A DNA stretch of 64,000 nucleotides from Breznakibacter xylanolyticus. GTDB lineage: Bacteria > Bacteroidota > Bacteroidia > Bacteroidales > Marinilabiliaceae. A program made the position numbers and the translations under genes. Of the stretch, positions 62,994-64,000 are shown one piece after another. The first letter of the stretch is position 1, and the number at the start of each line of letters is the position of its first letter. The stretch covers positions 106,940-170,939 of the forward strand of contig NZ_QKZK01000001.1 in assembly GCF_003254275.1 (NCBI RefSeq). The letters run 5' to 3'. The notes beneath the pieces are model-generated. The model searched no databases and was not told where the DNA came from. It saw nothing but the letters and a program-made list of their open reading frames with translations.

Positions 62994-63608
62994 TTAGAAT
63001 TTGAACGACAATAATTTCGCTAAAAATACCAATCCAAGTTTTGGTTCAATAATGAGAGGGAACACAAACCCATAAAGAGCTCCCCAAAAATGGGCATCAT
63101 GTCCAATGTTGTCCTGATTGCGGTTGGCCATAATTTTGGTGTAAATCAGGTAAATGATGCCGAATAAAATGGCCGGCACCGGAATAAAATAGACGTAAAT
63201 GAGATGGTACGGTTCCAGAAATACGGACGTGAAAACCACTGCCATCACCCCTCCTGAAGCACCGATGGCGTTGTAGTGGTAGTTGTTTTTTTCCTTTTGA
63301 AGTGAATAGAGTGACGAAATGGGGATGGCGCTTATGAATAAGACCACAAACAGGGCTGTGCCAAAGCCTGGGAAGTACATGTTGAAAAGCATAATGATTC
63401 CTTGTCCGAATGAATAAAGGACAAACATATTCAGCAGCAGGTGCATCCATCCACCGTGAACCAAGGCATGGCTTATCAGGCGGTGGTATTCCTTTTTTTT
63501 GATGATTTGCCAGGCATTGAATTGCAGTTTGTAAACAATATCTGCATTCGAGAAGCCATAAACGCTTACGATGCCAATGGCAGCAATGATGAGGATGAGT
63601 ATTTGCAT
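62994..63608 (-). CDS. Rhomboid-family intramembrane serine protease
   Basis: The 204-residue membrane protein has about six helices and the rhomboid core: HLLLNMFVLYSFG (Asn60), GASGGVMAV with the nucleophile Ser118, and HDAHFWGALYGF with His173. It has the minimal domain with no extra N- or C-terminal extension. It should cleave within the membrane; the substrate is unknown. The gene follows the holA end by 37 bp on the minus strand. Confidence 0.93.
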   Translation of the reverse strand: MQILILIIAAIGIVSVYGFSNADIVYKLQFNAWQIIKKKEYHRLISHALVHGGWMHLLLNMFVLYSFGQGIIMLFNMYFPGFGTALFVVLFISAIPISSLYSLQKEKNNYHYNAIGASGGVMAVVFTSVFLEPYHLIYVYFIPVPAILFGIIYLIYTKIMANRNQDNIGHDAHFWGALYGFVFPLIIEPKLGLVFLAKLLSFKF

Positions 63609-63645
63609 TTGTGTTGTGTAATGTCGCTCGGGATGTGCCGACGAC

Positions 63646-64000
63646 TTAATTCATGAGTTTAAAAATCAGTTCCTTTAATAGTTCGGCTGTGTCGGTGGTC
63701 GCAGAGTTGAATCCTTTGCTTTTCATGTCGTATTCGCGCAGGATGCTGATGTTTTCCACTACTTTGCGGCCGTTGTAGTTGCGGGCTGCCGACACATAGT
63801 CCTGTACAAAGTAAGGGTTGATTTTTAGGGAAGATGCCACCGATCCGGGCGATTTATCGGGCAGGTAGTGATACATCAGTAGTTTAGTGAAAAAGCCGAA
63901 CAGCGTCGCGATGGTCACCTGAATGGGGTAATCCTTTGGGTTTTTACCAAAAGCGAAGATGATTTGATTGGCCTTAAACTGATTTTTGGTCAGGATGGCC
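63646..64000 (-). CDS. holA: DNA polymerase III delta subunit HolA, C-terminal part
   Basis: The frame is open from the right edge of the window to a stop at 63646, giving the last 118 residues. They match the HolA end: IIFAFGKNPKDYPIQVTIAT in two blocks, LFGFFTKLLMYHYLPD, LKINPYFVQDYVSAARNYN and LREYDMKSKGF...LLKELIFK. HolA loads the sliding clamp as part of the clamp loader. The start lies beyond 64000. It is probably the head of the minus-strand run leading to pabC-like. Confidence 0.9.
   Translation of the reverse strand, partial: AILTKNQFKANQIIFAFGKNPKDYPIQVTIATLFGFFTKLLMYHYLPDKSPGSVASSLKINPYFVQDYVSAARNYNGRKVVENISILREYDMKSKGFNSATTDTAELLKELIFKLMN

Overview
The window looks like chromosomal DNA of a member of the Bacteroidota, probably a Bacteroidales or Marinilabiliales-type organism. 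Three things point there. It has type IX secretion and gliding genes (porU, porV, gldJ, a PorP/SprF protein and a giant SprB-like adhesin). Its promoters carry the Bacteroidota -7 motif TAnnTTTG instead of a sigma-70 -10 box. Shine-Dalgarno sequences are mostly weak or absent. No phage, integrase, transposase, CRISPR array or plasmid gene was seen. Most of the window is housekeeping DNA in short, tightly overlapped operons.

Layout. 1-16.9 kb: a roughly 5100-residue secreted repeat adhesin with a type IX sorting domain, followed at once by its likely PorP/SprF partner. 17-23 kb: a Skp-like lipoprotein, RecR, a small membrane protein, a HAD phosphatase and a SecD-SecF fusion. 22.7-26.1 kb: a TatA-like protein, a LolD-like ATPase, a TIGR02757 protein, a TrmN6-like methyltransferase and ComB. 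26.1-28.6 kb (minus strand): a 58-residue membrane protein, then a flotillin with an NfeD-like partner. 28.9-31.8 kb: mutS, tRNA-Gly and tRNA-Leu. 32.3-38.7 kb: a sodium/solute symporter, a CapA-family protein, an intergenic region with an exact 42-bp tandem repeat, a long-chain acyl-CoA ligase, a small barrel protein, a thioredoxin-like protein and IspF.

39-46 kb is the core secretion/gliding locus: porU-porV on the minus strand, divergent from gldJ on the plus strand. 46-52.5 kb: MurF, then a minus-strand operon mtaB - inositol monophosphatase - acyltransferase - glycosyltransferase, then a Cof-type phosphatase. 52.5-57.3 kb: two identical tRNA-Val genes, FolC, a PIN-PhoH ATPase, Rex and ApbE. 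57.4-64 kb: a small cysteine-containing membrane protein, a fused 2-oxoacid dehydrogenase E1, YqgE, and a minus-strand run of holA (cut by the window end), rhomboid protease, UPF0158, GmhB and a class IV aminotransferase.

How the genes fit together. The Sec fusion exports proteins to the periplasm. PorU and PorV process and release type IX substrates, GldJ belongs to the motility/secretion apparatus, and the giant adhesin with its PorP/SprF neighbour is an obvious client. The most unusual material is the second repeat array of the adhesin (19 modules of about 82 residues), including two adjacent modules with complementary missing cysteines; the 42-bp palindrome array; a cysteine cluster in the linker of the fused E1; the shared 22-bp promoter/start block of two tRNA loci; and a terminator embedded in the opposite gene. 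I did not find a gene cluster that clearly forms an undescribed system.
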